Source: CAYFZO01 sp964347615 (GTDB lineage: Bacteria > Pseudomonadota > Gammaproteobacteria > Poriferisulfidales > Oxydemutatoraceae). From it: DNA of 13,900 nucleotides. Position 1 is the stretch's first letter. Each line of letters opens with the position of its first letter. The translations under genes were made by a program, and so were the position numbers. The stretch covers positions 1 to 13,900 of the forward strand of contig CAYFZO010000036.1 in assembly GCA_964347615.1 (NCBI GenBank), read 5' to 3'. Shown here piece after piece: positions 7,390 through 13,635 of this stretch. The notes below the pieces were generated by a model, which was not told where the DNA came from, made no database searches, and saw only the letters and a program-made list of their open reading frames with translations.

Positions 7390-7395
7390 ATTATA
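7390..7395 (-). promoter_or_regulatory. candidate -10 element of the fwd operon
   Basis: Perfect TATAAT on the minus strand within GC-rich surroundings, preceded by CTGCTG. The hexamer 18 nt upstream (GTCAAT) is a poor -35, which fits activator dependence. Predicted transcription start is near 7383, giving a leader of about 65 nt before fwdD. A tandem repeat lies 40-80 bp upstream of the -10. Confidence 0.45.
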
Positions 7396-7432
7396 CAGCA
7401 GGGGTGCGCGGCGATTGACCGGTCGGCGGCAT

Positions 7433-7472
7433 ATATCCCCGCCGATATACCCGCCGATATACCCGCCGATAT
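7433..7472. repeat. 12-bp tandem repeat upstream of the fwd promoter
   Basis: Three consecutive 12-bp units of ATATACCCGCCG: 7433-7444 with one mismatch, 7445-7456 and 7457-7468 exact, followed by a partial ATAT. The array sits about 40-80 bp upstream of the TATAAT at 7390-7395, between fcl and fwdD. An open frame through it would encode a repetitive GGYIGGYIGGDI stretch but has no support as a gene. A protein-binding array is possible. Confidence 0.65.
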
Positions 7473-7587
7473 GCTCACGATGCGCCCATGAGATACCCAC
7501 GAGACATTTGGTGCCGACGTCCGCTTCAATCGCTCGAAGCGCAACGCGCCGAATGCCCGTGAAGCGAACGTTCAAAGGCGGGTGCGC

Positions 7588-8556
7588 TCATTTCTTCAGC
7601 TGCGACTCGTGCGTGAGGTACCACTCGTAGGTCACCCGCAGCCCTTGTTCAAGGCCGATCTCCGGCGTCCACCCCAGTTGCTGCAGCTTGCTGGTGTCCA
7701 CGATCTTCCTGGGTGTCCCGTCGGGCATCTCCCGGTTCCAGTGAATCGTCCCGGGAAAGCCGACGATGTCCTTGATCGCCTCGGCCAGCGCCTTGATGCT
7801 CAGGTCATCGCCGGTGCCGACGTTGACGTGGGACATCATCGGCTCGGTCATCTCGTCGAGACGCTCTTTCGGCAGGGTCATCAGGAACACCGCGGCGGAT
7901 GCGACGTCGTCGACGTGCAGGAATTCCCGACGCGCCTCCCCGCTGCCCCACAGCTCGACCAAGTCGCGTCCCGCGACCTTCGCGTCGTGAAACTTGCGCA
8001 TCATCGCCGGGATCACGTGGCTGTCGGATAAGTGGAAGTTGTCGCCCTGGCCGTAAAGGTTGCACGGCATCAGCGAGCGGAAGTCGGTGTCGTATTCGCG
8101 GTTGTACGACTCGCACAATTTGATGCCCGCGATCTTCGCAATCGCGTAAGGCTCGTTGGTCGGCTCGAGCTTGCCCGTAAGCAAGGCGTTCTCGGCCATC
8201 GGCTGCTCGGCGTGCTTCGGGTAGACGCACGAGCTGCCGAGGAACAGCAGGCGTTTGGCCCCGTTCTCCCACGCCGCGTGAATCACGTTGGCCTCGATCA
8301 TCAGGTTCTGGTAGATGAACTCGGCCGGGTATACGTTGTTGGCGTGGATGCCGCCGACTCTCGCCGCGGCGACGAACACGAATTCGGGTTTCTGCTCGCG
8401 GAAGAACGCCGCGGTGCTGGCTTGGTCAGTGCAGTTGAGCTCACGATGCGTCGGCGCCAGAAGGTCGGAGTGGCCTCTCGACTCCAACTCACGGCAAATC
8501 GCCGAGCCGACCATGCCGGTTCCACCGGCGACGAAAATGCGCGCGCCCTTGTCCAT
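7588..8556 (-). CDS. fcl: GDP-L-fucose synthase (GDP-4-keto-6-deoxymannose epimerase/reductase)
   Basis: NADPH-dependent extended short-chain dehydrogenase, 322 residues, the usual GMER length. It epimerises GDP-4-keto-6-deoxy-D-mannose at C3 and C5, then reduces C4 to give GDP-L-fucose. Visible are the Rossmann motif GGTGMVG (11-17), AAARVGGIHANN (63-74), the catalytic SSC at 108-110, the Y137-xxx-K141 pair in YAIAK, and HLSDSHVIPAMMRKF with the active-site histidine. The ATG at 8556 follows the gmd stop by 20 bp; GGAG lies 14 nt before it, rather far. It is the second gene of a two-gene unit with gmd, supplying fucose for surface polysaccharide or glycan. No glycosyltransferase is in the window, so the end product is unknown. 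No obvious terminator separates it from the fwd operon 270 bp downstream. Confidence 0.95.
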   Translation of the reverse strand: MDKGARIFVAGGTGMVGSAICRELESRGHSDLLAPTHRELNCTDQASTAAFFREQKPEFVFVAAARVGGIHANNVYPAEFIYQNLMIEANVIHAAWENGAKRLLFLGSSCVYPKHAEQPMAENALLTGKLEPTNEPYAIAKIAGIKLCESYNREYDTDFRSLMPCNLYGQGDNFHLSDSHVIPAMMRKFHDAKVAGRDLVELWGSGEARREFLHVDDVASAAVFLMTLPKERLDEMTEPMMSHVNVGTGDDLSIKALAEAIKDIVGFPGTIHWNREMPDGTPRKIVDTSKLQQLGWTPEIGLEQGLRVTYEWYLTHESQLKK

Positions 8557-8576
8557 CGCGCTTTATTATCTCCGAA

Positions 8577-9650
8577 TCACGACGTCGCGCCACGCTCGAT
8601 TTCAGCGAGGTCGTATTCGATCATCTCCTCGATCAACTCCTCAAGCGTCGTCTTAGGTTCCCAACCTAACTCTTTCTTTGCCTTGCTGTAATCACCAATC
8701 AGCTTATGCAGCTCGCTGGGGCGGAAATAGTGCGGATCCACCCTGATGACGGTCTTGCCCGAGGCCGCGTCAACGCCGGTCTCACCCTCACCCTCGCCTC
8801 GCCATTCGAGACGGATGCCGACCGCCTTGAACGCCTGCTCGGTGAACCAGCGCACCGACTCCCTGCGCCCGGTCGCGAGCACGAAGTCGTCCGGGCGCGG
8901 CTGCTGCAGGATCAGCCACATGCCGTAGACGTAGTCCCGCGCGTGCCCCCAGTCGCGCTCGGCGTCGAGGTTGCCGATATACAGGCATTCCTGCTTGCCC
9001 TTGGAAATCATCGCCGCGGCCTTGGTGATCTTCTTGCTGACGAAAGTCTCCCCCCGGCGCGGCGACTCGTGGTTGAACAGGATGCCGTTGCTCGCGTAAA
9101 TCCCGTAGGCTTCGCGGTAGTTGGTCGTCACCCAGTAGGCGTAGAGCTTGGCCACGGCGTAAGGCGACGTCGGGTGGAAAGGCGTGTTCTCGTTCTTCGG
9201 CTCCTCGGGCGAGTTGCCGTACATCTCGCTGCTCGACGCCTGATAAAAGCGCGTCTTGTCCTTCAGGTCGAGCAGGCGGATCGCTTCGAGCAGCCGCAAC
9301 GCGCCGATTGCGTCGGCGTTCGCCGTGTATTCGGCCATCTCGAACGAGACGTGCACGTGGCTTTGCGCCGCCAGGTGATAGATCTCGTCGGGCTGAATCT
9401 GCTGGACCAGCCGAATCAGGTTGGTCGAGTCGGTGACGTCGCCGTAATGCAGGATGAAGTTCGTGCCGGAGACGTGCAGGTCATGGTAGAGATGATCCAC
9501 CCGCGCGGTGTTCAACGACGACGAACGGCGCTTGATGCCGTGCACGACGTAGCCCTTGTCGAGCAGCAGCTCGGACAGGTAGGCGCCGTCCTGACCGGTG
9601 ACGCCGGTGATCAACGCCACCTTGCCGGAGTTTTTCGAGGAATTGTTCAT
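8577..9650 (-). CDS. gmd: GDP-mannose 4,6-dehydratase
   Basis: NADP-dependent short-chain dehydrogenase family enzyme, 357 residues, normal length. It converts GDP-D-mannose to GDP-4-keto-6-deoxy-D-mannose, the substrate of Fcl next door. Visible are GVTGQDGAYL (Gly 16, 19, 22 of the Rossmann fold), HGIKRRSSSLNTARVDHL, AAQSHVHVSFE, the SSSEMYG active-site segment, YAVAK with the catalytic Tyr and Lys, and the family signature FNHESPRRGETFV and WGHARDYVYGMW. The ATG at 9650 is immediately before the usual basic start of the fold; no strong Shine-Dalgarno is seen. TAAAAT at 9674-9679 on the minus strand could be a -10. Gene order gmd-fcl is the common arrangement for GDP-L-fucose supply. The assignment is secure; the glycan made is not known from here. 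Confidence 0.96.
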   Translation of the reverse strand: MNNSSKNSGKVALITGVTGQDGAYLSELLLDKGYVVHGIKRRSSSLNTARVDHLYHDLHVSGTNFILHYGDVTDSTNLIRLVQQIQPDEIYHLAAQSHVHVSFEMAEYTANADAIGALRLLEAIRLLDLKDKTRFYQASSSEMYGNSPEEPKNENTPFHPTSPYAVAKLYAYWVTTNYREAYGIYASNGILFNHESPRRGETFVSKKITKAAAMISKGKQECLYIGNLDAERDWGHARDYVYGMWLILQQPRPDDFVLATGRRESVRWFTEQAFKAVGIRLEWRGEGEGETGVDAASGKTVIRVDPHYFRPSELHKLIGDYSKAKKELGWEPKTTLEELIEEMIEYDLAEIERGATS

Positions 9651-9675
9651 GCTTGGTTGCCGAAAAGCTTGCTAT

Positions 9676-9696
9676 TTTACGCCAATGCCGGCGCGG
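9676..9696 (+). repeat. interspersed 21-bp repeat, copy 1
   Basis: TTTACGCC-A-ATGCCGGCGCGG is repeated with a single difference at 10844-10864 in the same orientation. This copy overlaps the probable promoter region of gmd. It may be part of a genome-wide intergenic repeat family, since the GCCGGC core with flanking T-run recalls such elements, but only two copies are visible here. Confidence 0.5.
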
Positions 9697-9918
9697 GCGC
9701 CGCCGTTTTCAGTGCTTCCCGGGTCTGCGACGAACCTGCGTCAAGGCATTGATAACCGGCAGCTGACCCCTTTACCGCGCTTCACGGCTTCACGTTCATA
9801 TTGCATCCAGCGGCCACCGGCGCCTCTCCGAGATGTTCCTCAGCCTGCCGATTGTCGTGGTCTGAAGACGGTCCCGTCTGACGCCTGAGGCATTTTTCAG
9901 AGCGCTTAGCTAAGTTCA

Positions 9919-9948
9919 TTGATTCTGAATTGCTAGCTGTAGTATAAA
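9919..9948 (+). promoter_or_regulatory. sigma70-like promoter for a nearly leaderless mRNA
   Basis: TTGATT (9919-9924), an 18-nt spacer and TATAAA (9943-9948). A start 6-8 nt after the -10 falls at 9954-9956, right at the ATG (9957). No Shine-Dalgarno is present, consistent with a leaderless or nearly leaderless transcript. Confidence 0.5.
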
Positions 9949-9956
9949 TCTGCACC

Positions 9957-10196
9957 ATGTCTGAGAAACTTGATGAGGCAAAAGGTGCAGAAAAAGCAAT
10001 AGATGCGCTTGAAAAGCGTATCGGGGATACAATCGCCCAGACCGTTGAAGAAGAAAGAGAGAAAACCGATGAGTTACTTCACGCCTCTGTCAGGCGGCTA
10101 ATAAGATTCGCTTTAGCTACTTATTTCCTATCTTTAGCTTTGGTAGTAGCGTTTATGTGGCTTGGTGTATACGTCGTATCGAGGCTTGTCCAATAG
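9957..10196 (+). CDS. small tail-anchored-like membrane protein, function unknown
   Basis: 79 residues, not recognised as a known family. Residues 1-47 are highly charged and helical (KLDEAKGAEKAIDALEKRIG, then EEEREKTDELL), likely a coiled coil. Residues about 50-75 (FALATYFLSLALVVAFMWLGVYVV) form one membrane segment, ending in SRLVQ. The basic SVRRLIR before the helix suggests the N-terminus faces the cytoplasm. It is the only convincing plus-strand gene in the window. It is AT-richer than the surrounding genes, has its own promoter and is followed directly by an intrinsic terminator. It faces tail to tail a second small protein of the same layout (10228-10455), so the two may be partners or related, though no sequence identity is obvious. 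Transfer from elsewhere is possible. Coding status is supported by promoter, terminator and protein-like composition. Confidence 0.72.
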   Translation: MSEKLDEAKGAEKAIDALEKRIGDTIAQTVEEEREKTDELLHASVRRLIRFALATYFLSLALVVAFMWLGVYVVSRLVQ

Positions 10197-10198
10197 AT

Positions 10199-10220
10199 GT
10201 CTGCGTCGCAGACTCTTTTT
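10199..10220 (+). terminator. intrinsic terminator after the 79-aa gene
   Basis: GTCTGC-GTC-GCAGAC forms a 6-bp stem with a 3-nt loop (10199-10213), followed by TCTTTTT (10214-10220). It begins 3 nt after the TAG stop. It works only on the plus strand, since the other side lacks a T-run. Confidence 0.75.
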
Positions 10221-10227
10221 ACTGGGC

Positions 10228-10455
10228 CTAGTTTACCAGTGCAAGAATCGCAAAATAGATGGCAATGGCATTTATTGACAACAGAAGAAATGCTATGGCC
10301 ATAGTGACAAGCCACTTGGTCATGCTTATTTCATGTTCGAGAATCAGGCGCTTGTGTTGATTAGACTCTTTCCTGATAGCTTTTTTGAGATCAGTAGTGG
10401 CTTTTGCTTCAGTGTCTTGAAGCTTTTCATGCAGAATGTCAGGTGTTACGTTCAC
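10228..10455 (-). CDS. small coiled-coil membrane protein, function unknown
   Basis: 75 residues from a GTG start at 10455, chosen because AAGGAG stands 6 nt upstream. Residues 1-44 are charged and helical (EKLQDTEAKATTDLKKAIRK, then ESNQHKRLILEHEIS), a probable coiled coil. Residues about 47-72 (WLVTMAIAFLLLSINAIAIYFAILAL) form one C-terminal membrane helix. The layout loosely recalls short DUF1640-like coiled-coil membrane proteins, but that is a resemblance in shape only. It converges with the 79-aa gene across 31 bp that contain that gene's terminator. A perfect inverted repeat (10482-10496) lies 27 bp upstream of the start and may be an operator. The region is AT-richer than the rest of the window. 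Function is unknown; a membrane pair with its neighbour is an inference from position and shape. Confidence 0.7.
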   Translation of the reverse strand: MNVTPDILHEKLQDTEAKATTDLKKAIRKESNQHKRLILEHEISMTKWLVTMAIAFLLLSINAIAIYFAILALVN

Positions 10456-10461
10456 AGGCAG

Positions 10462-10467
10462 CTCCTT
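10462..10467 (-). promoter_or_regulatory. ribosome binding site supporting the GTG start at 10455
   Basis: AAGGAG on the minus strand, 6 nt before GTG. It is the main reason to accept the 75-aa gene and its non-ATG start. Confidence 0.65.
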
Positions 10468-10481
10468 TAATTTGGTAACTT

Positions 10482-10496
10482 TCGATTGGTAATCGA
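10482..10496. promoter_or_regulatory. candidate operator (inverted repeat)
   Basis: TCGATT-GGT-AATCGA is a perfect 6-3-6 inverted repeat, 27-41 bp upstream of the GTG at 10455, where a repressor site would be expected. No regulator gene is adjacent. Confidence 0.35.
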
Positions 10497-10759
10497 TAAT
10501 TCACAATGGAGCAAAACATACTCTGCCCAGCACCCGCAGGTGCCGGAATAAGGCAAAGCGTCATAGGGCTTGCGCTTTCAAGTATGTGTTTCTTATCACT
10601 CTAATCTATCTCCACCAGTTCAATCAGAGTGTCAAAGCCTTAAGGAAAAGGCTTCTGCCGCCTCAAACCCTTTCAGGGAGCGGTGTGCCAACATGCGGCG
10701 CATGCGTGTGTGAACCTGTATCGGTTCAATGGGGCATATTACCTTAACGTGAGGAATTA

Positions 10760-10788
10760 CGCTTTCTTTTTGAAAAATAAGCGTTTTT
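10760..10788 (+). terminator. hairpin with T-run, possible terminator
   Basis: CGCTT at 10760-10764 pairs with AAGCG at 10779-10783, with inner TTTTT/AAAAA pairing, followed by TTTTT (10784-10788). It reads as a plus-strand terminator, although no plus-strand gene is recognised upstream, so either an unseen RNA ends here or it is fortuitous in AT-rich DNA. Confidence 0.4.
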
Positions 10789-10843
10789 GGCGTCATTTTA
10801 GGTGGCGCCAGTAATGCTTAAGCGAAAATATGCACCTCCTTTA

Positions 10844-10864
10844 TTTACGCCGATGCCGGCGCGG
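10844..10864 (+). repeat. interspersed 21-bp repeat, copy 2
   Basis: Matches copy 1 at 9676-9696 at 20 of 21 positions in the same orientation. It lies 26 bp beyond the stop of the four-helix membrane protein gene. The two copies bracket the AT-rich segment with the two small membrane proteins. Confidence 0.5.
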
Positions 10865-10890
10865 ATTCCGGTTTGTCTTGAGGAAAGGCC

Positions 10891-11274
10891 TCAGGAAATC
10901 GGTTGTCCCCCCTTTCCCCCGACGAGCCACCCCGACAGATACAGCAGCGGCGGGACGACGACGAACAACGGGACGGACAGTCCTTCCAAGCCGGGCGGCT
11001 TGGCCAGCAGGATGAACGTCGCCGGGTACGCCGCCAGCAGCAGAGCCGAGAAAAGCAGGGATATCTTCGGCTTATAGCGCCGATTCAAACCATAGAGTAT
11101 CAACGGGTACGTGACAACCGCCAGAACCGTCGAGGCGACGTGGAGATAGAAAAGCCGAGTCTCGTCGCCGCTGTAGCCCTGCAACCCGATGAGCAGGTAG
11201 ATGGACAGCACGATATACACCGGGGTGATCCACTTTCCCGCCACCCACAGCGCCTTTGCCGGTTGGGTTTCCAT
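10891..11274 (-). CDS. four-helix inner-membrane protein, function unknown
   Basis: 127 residues with the ATG at 11274. The frame is open up to 11442, but the upstream part crosses a tandem repeat, lacks hydrophobic or conserved character and has no ribosome site, whereas GGGAGAGC and AAGGAG precede 11274. Four membrane segments are visible: WITPVYIVLSIYLLIGL (about 14-30), LFYLHVASTVLAVVTYPLIL (about 40-59), ISLLFSALLLAAYPATFILL (about 70-89) and LSVPLFVVVPPLLYLSGWLV (about 99-118). Loops are short and basic residues (NRRYKPK) lie between helices 2 and 3, which suggests both ends and that loop are cytoplasmic. No family is recognised. It is transcribed in the same direction as acs but 322 bp downstream of it, so it is probably a separate unit. 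Confidence 0.75.
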   Translation of the reverse strand: METQPAKALWVAGKWITPVYIVLSIYLLIGLQGYSGDETRLFYLHVASTVLAVVTYPLILYGLNRRYKPKISLLFSALLLAAYPATFILLAKPPGLEGLSVPLFVVVPPLLYLSGWLVGGKGGQPIS

Positions 11275-11411
11275 GCTCTCCCTCTTCTCCTTGCGCGACG
11301 CAGGAATGAAGCCGCGCCGCGAAGCGATATTACGCGACAGGACGATGACCGCGGTAGTCCCGTCGCCGGCGGCCATCAATGTCTTCATGACCGGCTCTAG
11401 TGTGATGGCCC

Positions 11412-11463
11412 GGCATGATGGTTTGGCATGATGGTCTGGCACGATAATTTGGCATGACGGCTC
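11412..11463. repeat. four-copy 13-bp tandem repeat
   Basis: Units GGCATGATGGTTT (11412-11424), GGCATGATGGTCT (11425-11437), GGCACGATAATTT (11438-11450) and GGCATGACGGCTC (11451-11463). A weaker, diverged unit may precede them at 11399-11411. Divergence rises towards the right, so the array is not a very recent expansion. It lies 138 bp upstream of the membrane protein start at 11274. Confidence 0.7.
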
Positions 11464-11541
11464 TGCACAAGGGATTTACTTATGGGCTTTGCATGAGCAA
11501 GGCGCGGATCTATTCGGCGGGAATCCGGAGAGGCTGCATTG

Positions 11542-11575
11542 CTCCGTGCCCGCAGGCTGCCCTCGGGCAACGGAG
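11542..11575 (-). terminator. strong stem-loop after acs, no T-run
   Basis: CTCCG-TGCCCG (11542-11552) pairs with CGGGCA-CGGAG (11564-11575) with one bulged A, and AGG/CCT extends the stem inside. It begins 21 nt after the acs stop. Without a T-run on the minus strand it is either a Rho-assisted 3' end or an mRNA-stabilising hairpin. Confidence 0.4.
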
Positions 11576-11596
11576 GCGCAACCGCGTTCGTGCTCT

Positions 11597-13540
11597 TTAA
11601 CTCGCTTCGGTTTCCGCCTTATGCGCGACCAGGTCGTCCACTGCCGACGGGTCGGCGAGCGTCGAGGTGTCGCCGAGGTCGTCGGTCTCGCCTTTGGCGA
11701 TCTTGCGCAAGATGCGGCGCATGATCTTACCCGAACGGGTCTTGGGCAGGTTCGGCGCCCACTGAACCACCTCAGGACGGGCGAAAGCGCCGATGCGCAC
11801 GCGCACCAGCTCGTCCAACTCCCGGCGCAGATCCTCGTCGCCCTCGATACCCTCGACCAGGGTGACATACGCGTAGATCGCCTCGCCCTTGACCTCGTGC
11901 GGATAGCCGACGACCGCGGCTTCGGCGACGGCCTCGTGCAACACCAGCGCGCTCTCGACCTCGGCGGTGCCGAGACGATGGCCCGAGACGTTGAGCACGT
12001 CGTCCACCCGCCCGGTGATCCAGTAATAACCGTCGGCGTCGCGGCGGCAGCCGTCACCGCTGAAATACATGCCCGGATAGTCCTTGAAATAGGTGTCGAT
12101 GAAACGCTGATGGTCGCCGTAGACGGTGCGCATCTGCCCAGGCCACGGATGGGTGATGACCAGATTGCCTTCGCATTCGCCCTCGAGCACCTTGCCCTGC
12201 TGGTCAACGATGGCCGGACGGATGCCGAAGAACGGACGCGTCGCCGAACCCGGCTTGAGCGTGGTCGCCCCCGGCAACGGCGTGATTACGTGCCCGCCGG
12301 TCTCGGTCTGCCACCACGTGTCTATCACCGGACAGCGCCCGTTGCCGACGACGCGGTGATACCAGCGCCACGCCTCCGGGTTGATCGGCTCGCCGACCGT
12401 GCCGAGAACGCGCAGGCTTTCGCGCGAGGTCTTGTTAACCGGCGCGTCGCCGGCACGCATCAGCGCGCGGATCGCCGTCGGCGCGGTGTAGAAGATGTTG
12501 ACCTTGTGCTTGTCCACGACCCGCCAGAAGCGCGAAACGTCCGGATAAGTCGGCACACCCTCGAACACCAACGTCGTCGCGCCGTTGGCGAGCGGGCCGT
12601 AGACGATGTAGGTGTGGCCGGTGACCCAGCCGACGTCGGCGGTGCACCAATAGACGTCGCCGTCGTGGTAGTCGAAGCTGTACTTGTGCGTGATCGCCGC
12701 ATACAGCAGATAGCCGCCGGTGGTGTGCAGCACGCCCTTGGGTTTGCCGGTCGAGCCCGAAGTGTAGAGGATGAAGAACGGGTCTTCGGCCTCCATCGGC
12801 TCGGCGGGACAATCGGGCGAGGCGTCGGCGACGATCTCGTGATACCAGACGTCGCGCTCGTTCCATGCGACGTCGCCTTTGGTGCGCTGGACGACCACGA
12901 CCCGCGAGACGTTCGGGCATTCCTTCAGCGCTTCGTCGGTGTTGGCCTTGAGCGGAATGACCTTGGCGCCGCGGATGCCTTCGTCGGCGGTGATGACCAG
13001 GCGGCAATCGCTGTCGAGGATGCGGCTCCTCAACGCCTCCGGCGAGAAGCCGCCGAACACGACCGAATGCACCGCGCCGATGCGCGCACAGGCGAGCATC
13101 GAGACGACCGCCTGCGGCACCATCGGCAGGTAAATGCAGACGCGGTCGCCCTTGCGCACGCCGAGACCCTTCAGCGCGTTGGCGAAACGGCACACCTCGG
13201 CGTGCAGCTCGCGGTAGGTCATCACGGCGTCGGCGTCGGGCTCGTCGCCCTCCCAGATGATCGCGACCTGGTCGCCGCGCGCGTCGAGATGGCGGTCGAG
13301 ACAGTTGTAAGCCGCGTTGGTCTGCGCACCGTCGAACCAGCGGATGCGACCTTCGCGGTAGTCCCATTCAAGCACGCGCTCCCACGGCTTGAACCAATGG
13401 ATGAACGCCTCGGCCTGCTCGGCCCAGAAGCCTTCGGGGTCCTCGACGGAACGCCGGTAAAGCCGCTCGTAGGCGGCGGCGTCTATATGCGCCTTCGAGG
13501 CAATCGCCTCGGAGGGCGGGTAAAGTTCTTCGTCAGGCAT
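11597..13540 (-). CDS. acs: acetyl-CoA synthetase, AMP-forming
   Basis: Cytoplasmic enzyme that activates acetate with ATP and CoA to acetyl-CoA through acetyl-AMP. 647 residues, the standard Acs length. Visible are the Acs N-terminal domain (YERLYRRSVEDPEGFW, HWFKPWERVLEWD), the P-loop-like YTSGSTGKPKG (about 260), YWCTADVGWVTGHTYIVYGPL, GTVGEPINPEAW, DTWWQTETGG, the hinge region ITGRVDDVLNVSGHRLGTAE, and PKTRSGKIMRR with the catalytic K605, the lysine acetylated by Pat-type enzymes in other bacteria. All core motifs are intact. The ATG at 13540 has AAAGGA about 10 nt upstream. A sigma70-like promoter precedes it, so it is probably transcribed alone. Its role here is acetate scavenging or assimilation; no link to the fwd operon is shown other than both feeding central C1/C2 metabolism. 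Confidence 0.97.
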   Translation of the reverse strand: MPDEELYPPSEAIASKAHIDAAAYERLYRRSVEDPEGFWAEQAEAFIHWFKPWERVLEWDYREGRIRWFDGAQTNAAYNCLDRHLDARGDQVAIIWEGDEPDADAVMTYRELHAEVCRFANALKGLGVRKGDRVCIYLPMVPQAVVSMLACARIGAVHSVVFGGFSPEALRSRILDSDCRLVITADEGIRGAKVIPLKANTDEALKECPNVSRVVVVQRTKGDVAWNERDVWYHEIVADASPDCPAEPMEAEDPFFILYTSGSTGKPKGVLHTTGGYLLYAAITHKYSFDYHDGDVYWCTADVGWVTGHTYIVYGPLANGATTLVFEGVPTYPDVSRFWRVVDKHKVNIFYTAPTAIRALMRAGDAPVNKTSRESLRVLGTVGEPINPEAWRWYHRVVGNGRCPVIDTWWQTETGGHVITPLPGATTLKPGSATRPFFGIRPAIVDQQGKVLEGECEGNLVITHPWPGQMRTVYGDHQRFIDTYFKDYPGMYFSGDGCRRDADGYYWITGRVDDVLNVSGHRLGTAEVESALVLHEAVAEAAVVGYPHEVKGEAIYAYVTLVEGIEGDEDLRRELDELVRVRIGAFARPEVVQWAPNLPKTRSGKIMRRILRKIAKGETDDLGDTSTLADPSAVDDLVAHKAETEAS

Positions 13541-13576
13541 GGGTGTCGTCCTTTCGATTTGGTTGTGGAACGGAAA

Positions 13577-13605
13577 ATGTTACAAGGGAAACCGGCGGAT
13601 GGCAA
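13577..13605 (-). promoter_or_regulatory. sigma70-like promoter of acs
   Basis: On the minus strand TTGCCA (13600-13605), a 17-nt spacer and TAACAT (13577-13582). Five of six -35 and four of six -10 positions match consensus. The predicted start near 13570 gives a leader of about 30 nt. Confidence 0.5.
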
Positions 13606-13635
13606 AAGAGGGTTATTTGTTTGGGGCTTGGTTGT

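Larger units (their letters stand above)
9651..9956. other. non-coding stretch between gmd and the small membrane protein
   Basis: 306 bp between divergent genes. It holds one copy of an interspersed repeat at the gmd side (9676-9696), a small hairpin AGACG-GTCC-CGTCT in the right half, and the promoter of the plus-strand small gene at the end. Base composition shifts from GC-rich on the left to AT-rich on the right near 9890. No RNA gene is recognised. Confidence 0.6.
10456..10890. other. 435-bp non-coding stretch with hairpins
   Basis: No protein-like frame is seen on either strand. Structures present are an inverted repeat next to the small gene (10482-10496), AAGCCTTAAGGAAAAGGCTT able to fold as a hairpin near 10640, a CATGC-GGC-GCATG palindrome near 10694, a hairpin with T-run at 10760-10788, and the second copy of the interspersed repeat (10844-10864). 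A short RNA could be hidden here but none is recognised. Confidence 0.5.
11275..11596. other. 322-bp non-coding stretch between acs and the membrane protein
   Basis: Holds a stem-loop just behind acs (11542-11575) and a four-unit 13-bp tandem repeat (11412-11463) upstream of the membrane protein gene. No clear promoter hexamers for the latter and no RNA gene were recognised. Confidence 0.55.

Noticed and set aside
7433..7472. CRISPR-like array
   Set aside because: The units are directly adjacent with no spacers and there are no cas genes; it is a simple tandem repeat.
7315..7575. 86-aa minus-strand frame between fcl and fwdD
   Set aside because: It runs through the tandem repeat and the -10 element, overlaps the start of fwdD, and has no ribosome site or recognisable fold.
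10121..10315. 64-aa minus-strand frame rich in Cys and His
   Set aside because: It crosses the terminator and overlaps both small membrane protein genes; no ribosome site and no metal-finger spacing.
10600..10760. Possible tRNA, suggested by a GGTTCAAT T-loop-like segment near 10724
   Set aside because: No matching T-stem, anticodon arm or acceptor stem could be drawn around it.
10891..11442. 183-aa version of the four-helix membrane protein
   Set aside because: The added 56 residues derive partly from the 13-bp tandem repeat and have no ribosome site; the ATG at 11274 is better supported.
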